Shown here one piece after another: positions 20,460 to 24,360 of a stretch of 24,360 nucleotides of DNA (position 1 is the stretch's first letter; each line of letters begins with the position of its first letter). A model generated the notes under the pieces. It was not told the DNA's origin. It saw only the letters and a list, made by a program, of their open reading frames with translations, and ran no database searches. The stretch lies in the NCBI GenBank assembly GCA_036897485.1, contig JAYMTF010001307.1:1-24360 (forward strand). Reading direction: 5' to 3'. This stretch comes from Pelargonium nanum. Lineage: Eukaryota > Streptophyta > Magnoliopsida > Geraniales > Geraniaceae. A program made the translations under genes and the position numbers.

Positions 20460-21130
20460 GAAGCATGCCCGCGGTCAAGGGATTTGTGTCCACAAAACAT
20501 TATCTCATATCTTTGGGCAACACTTGGTCGCAACCAACAACGCTCGTCGCAACACACTTGAGTTGTTGGGCGACACTTGATCACTACCAACTTGAGCTGT
20601 TGGGCTGCACTGGCTGGTTGCGACTAAGAAAAGTTATTTGTGACGAGAGCGGTGATTTCGCCTGTTGCAATGTTAAGTACATTTATGAAGTCCCAAAGGA
20701 ATCCACAACACATGACAATATAATGATTTCGCATTTTACATCTCCGAGTTGTTCTGAAGGTCTCCACCTTGATGGGTCCCCTAATAAGCTCTCTGCCTCA
20801 CGGGACACCAACAACATATTATGTTCTTCTCGAACACTAAAATGCTAGCTATCTGATGTCGTAGATGTTTATAATTAGGTCTTCGATCCTATATCCGCAA
20901 TACTCGACGAAGATGCGGGAACTCGCAAATTCATCCAGCGTCAACAAACGGTGCGCCCGAGAAGCTAAAACACAAAACCGCAAGTGTGTACCAATGCAAA
21001 CCACACCTTGCATAAAACTAACCACGCATCGATACGTGTCGGAAACTATTTGTGAATGTAAATATCATTCTCATGGTAAGAGAGTGAGACACACATTTAT
21101 CATCATCTTTTACTCTATCTATTTATAGTT
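20460..21130. other. GC-richer island, likely decayed transposon
   Basis: About 670 bp of clearly higher GC than the flanking AT-rich DNA. It has internal repeats (ACTTGAGTTGTTGGGCGACACT and ACTTGAGCTGTTGGGCTGCACT, with differing middles, about 20558-20613). Two short frames (127 and 87 codons) cross it, but neither has a domain or composition I recognise. The abrupt composition change suggests an old inserted element, perhaps an LTR fragment; I could not find its ends. Confidence 0.35.
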
Positions 21131-21615
21131 TTTTCTAATTGTGTGATTTTCAGTCCATATTAATTCTCATGTTTAAAGCATGTTCGAAATTAAAAACCAT
21201 AAGCTTAAGTAGACATTTGAAATTAATATATTTTCTTGATAATTTGTGAACACGACCTCAAATATATTGTAGAGTCCCTGATTGACCGAATTGCAACCAA
21301 GATCAGATGACAAAAGAAAAGTCATCAATCAAATTACTTTTATGCTTTGGAGGATGAATCACGAGAACCTTGCAAGAGTTCATATATAATAGCAACTCCA
21401 TTTTCTCTTTCCTTTCATGTCATTATAACCTTAATCATGGTATTGATTTTATAAAATAAATTTACATGTTCTAGCAGCAAAAACTGGAGACCTAAATCTG
21501 TGCTTCAGATACACTTTGATGCACAATATTGACCCTTTCCTAATTGGAGGCAAAACTGAGTTATTGACCTTAAATTACTAATGGCAACTTTTTGAAGATC
21601 CATCAATCACTTGCA

Positions 21616-21635
21616 GAGAAGAAGAAGAAGAAGAG
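21616..21635. repeat. GAA/AAG microsatellite
   Basis: A short perfect trinucleotide run of about six units in non-coding DNA. Confidence 0.85.
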
Positions 21636-21639
21636 CAAT

Positions 21640-24205
21640 GTAAGGTGCATGTGAGTGACCAAAAAGACTCACGTGTTTTCATTTTCACTACCACAATGCA
21701 TTGCATATATACCACCTTTTTTTATTTTTCTCCTGATGGGTTTTGATTTTCCTTGTGAATCACACATATTACTGTCAGATGATCTCTTTGTGATTCGGTT
21801 TCAGAAAATGAGAGGCTCGAAATTAAAAAGCAGATGGGTCACAGAATGGGAGAAGCCATGATTGCACTTGTAGATCATTCTCCGGAAAATTAATGGGTTG
21901 GTTAGTGCAATATAAAATTCAACCGTTGTACAGTAACTGCATAGTACTAAGAAGGGATCTGTCGACATATATTGCTGTAAACATCTCAATGGACACCACC
22001 ACTAAAATTTCTAGTAGCTTCTCCATAACTCATTAGTTTCTAGCCTCTTGAAGAGTTTTAAAAGGTACTACACTGACAAATATAATCTCATACTATTCCG
22101 GTTTACGAAAAAAAATTACGCAATCATAGTCGAACAACTAAAAGTTTAATTGATGGTTGAAAACTCAGTATTGGTTTCATATTTTAACACGCATTTCGCT
22201 TTGCACGTGGTCCATTGAGAAGAATATAATTTTAGTTTACTTTTGATTATATATATAATCATAACGTCCAAATCTAGTGTGAATCTCCACCCTTTTTCAT
22301 GAGTATATTCCATTGTGAACGTAATATCACTATTATTTTTTCATTTATTTTGTATATTATCTAACTCTCTTAATCCTGAGTAAGCATTCTCCTGTGTCCG
22401 TACAATTAATTTTAATTAATTACCAGGTTAGCAAATTGCAACACATAAAATAAATATTATAATTATTCGTGACAAGACAAGCCAACTAGGGTTTGGTTAT
22501 ATCATATATATTTATTTTCTTAAAAATGATAAGACTAGGTTTAATCTGAAAGTTTGTCGCATGACACCATAGAGAAAGCAAAGACTTATTAAAATATATG
22601 CAGAATCGTCCATTATTGAGAGGAAAAAGAATGCACAACCACAGCAATCATATCACTATCAGTGAAATTTCAAAACAAAATAATAAGATTTGTGCAGAAA
22701 CTAAAAGTCCTCTTTTGTATCATATTATGGCCAGATTCATATGACTCAAGTGTGATCACATTTAAATCATATTCTATACCAAGTTCAGAATCAAAACCAT
22801 ATACAATACAAATTGCTAACAATAATTCTCTTAACTTCTCAATTAAATCCAACTGGGTCGGTTCAAGAAAGTTTCAACGAAACTACACTTGCATATTTAT
22901 GTTCATACTTTAATACAGTGATTGGTAGAGAAAACTACATTTCCAATAAAAGTGTTTCAATTTGCAATATTCAAATGTTTCTTTTTGTTGATGTTATAGA
23001 CTTTGAATAGTAGCTCCTTTTCAACTATATACACAACTCAATAATGCTAATAATTTATCACTTATATCAAAATGGATAAGAAGATGCATTTAGAGCCTAG
23101 CAAGAGCCACCATGCCAGGCCTTGACCTTCTATGTTCTATCAGATTCTGCAGAATTTTTAACAGACACCTATCTCTCACTGTGATGTGTAATATACTAAA
23201 ATATGAATGTATATATCACAACATTATGAAAACCGAGTATCCTGAATCTTGTTTATTCAAGTTTTCAGATCCTTGGATTGACTTTTTTGTGTCCATCCGT
23301 TTCAATGTCTTTACAGCGAAGAACTTATCGTCTAGCTAGTTACATGAGATATAAATTCGTAATTTTGAGTCATATAGTAAAGTTAAATTGAACGTATCAC
23401 TTAACACTCCAGCAAACTGAATAAGAGAGAACGGATTCAGACGTAATGTGGATGATGGACGCAAGTCAAAAGGTAAGACAAATGGATCATTAGACAAAAT
23501 CGACTATGATATCACGTTAAATTTCATTATTAAATATACATAATTATTTTGGATTCCATTACTAATTAAGAGGTCAAACTTTTTAGCATGGTTTCACTTG
23601 CATCGTAATCTTTTCATTATATTTCACTGACATGAGATTCTTTAACACTTGTCTGATGTCAAAGCAAGTGAAGAGAGACGTACCTAGCTAGAGCCAAATC
23701 AGCACGTGGATAGATGGACTTAAGTCAAGAATATTACTTTAAGATACAGATAAAAGTATATTTTTTCTACTAATAAGACAAGTACAATCAACATGATTTG
23801 GCACTATTTTGGCTGAAAGTTAGAGAAGAAAACAAAGAAGGATCTTGTTGAATTAGATTATGTTAAAATATATCAATGTATTGGGGAATCACAATTTGTT
23901 GGATTTCTTGACAACGATTGATTGAAAATAGCTGATAAAGAATGGGAGACAAACGAAAACAGGTCTAGGAAAAGATTGAAAACTAAGGAATAACAAAATA
24001 AAAGGTGGCAAAGGAGGAACTAATAAAATAAAATAAAATGTAATACAAGCAACATGTATTTTTAAACACAATGATTGAGTTACATTGGATTAATAAGGGA
24101 CAAAATGATTCAGCTTCTGATATTTAATATTTAGAGCAGAGTTTGAATAGGTGATATGCAACAAATTTGAATATATAGTATTTAGTTTGTGTTCATATTT
24201 GACAC
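21640..24205. other. AT-rich intergenic DNA, no gene seen
   Basis: About 2.5 kb with only short random frames (under 85 codons) of AT-driven composition. A small AAAAT-type run is near 24024-24042. No RNA gene, intact transposon or promoter could be identified. Confidence 0.5.
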
Positions 24206-24208
24206 TAA

Positions 24209-24360
24209 GAGCTTGTTTGTTAACACTACTTCATGTCGGTAAGTCACGGTAAGTTGTCGGTAAGTAGGTGATGAAAACTTTAAGGAGCTGAAAGTTGGTG
24301 CTCCGTTAAGTCAGTTATGTTTGGTAAATGACTGACTTAACGGAGCGGTAAGTTGGGTGT
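24209..24360. mobile_element. Left part of a Tourist- or hAT-like MITE (cut by window edge)
   Basis: It begins GAGCTTGTTTGTTAA directly after TAA (24206-24208), a start typical of PIF/Harbinger Tourist elements with a 3-bp TAA/TTA target site. CGGTAAGT is repeated at 24237, 24247 and 24258 and partly near 24346, like subterminal motifs of non-autonomous DNA transposons. A perfect 15-bp inverted repeat (24300-24314 and 24332-24346) forms a hairpin with a 17-bp loop. The far terminus is outside the window, so the superfamily is not settled. Confidence 0.5.

Noticed and set aside
20465..20848. 127-codon frame in the GC-richer island as a gene
   Set aside because: No domain, internal repeats in the DNA, and no promoter or splice context; more likely transposon debris.
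1..24360. CRISPR array, operon, phage or endogenous viral element
   Set aside because: No spaced identical repeats, no polycistronic layout and no recognisable viral protein; the window is ordinary plant nuclear DNA.

Overview
This is a stretch of eudicot plant nuclear genome. It has GT-AG introns, GC-richer exons in a very AT-rich background, TATA boxes, and plant-type SINEs and MITEs. The proteins belong to plant families: an AGD6/7-type ARF-GAP and two CHX cation/H+ exchangers of the CHX16-19 clade. Genus cannot be fixed from sequence alone. I see no bacterial, organellar or viral genes.

Layout. Positions 1-1290 are the upstream region of gene 1, with a decayed minus-strand SINE near 575-700 and a three-copy 18-bp array of GCCCA (site II-like) motifs at 872-919. 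Gene 1 (1292-4273, +) is a complete three-exon ARF GTPase-activating protein of 464 aa, with a Stowaway-like MITE in intron 2 and a probable 3'UTR intron. Positions 4620-7310 hold two diverged copies of the sequence that follows gene 1, an unexplained 1.1-kb insert between them, and a degenerate tandem repeat. Gene 2 (11100 down to 7466, -) and gene 3 (17610 down to 14084, -) are head-to-tail CHX paralogues. Each has four coding exons with introns 1 and 2 at identical codons and a matching TATA box about 70 bp before the ATG. They encode 795 and 834 aa. The 3-kb spacer between them carries a complete SINE with a 16-bp target-site duplication and several small repeats. From 17700 to the end there is about 6.7 kb of AT-rich DNA with no supportable gene. 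It holds a cluster of ACGT-core elements 1.2-1.55 kb upstream of gene 3, a likely decayed transposon island (20460-21130), and the start of a MITE running off the right edge.

Function. The ARF-GAP would switch off ARF GTPases at the Golgi (COPI traffic). The CHX proteins would exchange K+ or Na+ for H+ across endomembranes or the plasma membrane. Both affect the endomembrane system, but nothing here shows they work as a unit; their adjacency looks incidental. All exon boundaries below were read by eye from splice motifs and reading-frame continuity.

I did not find a new biological system. The observations most worth following are an Arg replacing a conserved membrane Gly beside the key Glu in gene 3, loss of about 31 linker residues in gene 2, the duplicated gene 1 downstream segment, and the promoter arrays.
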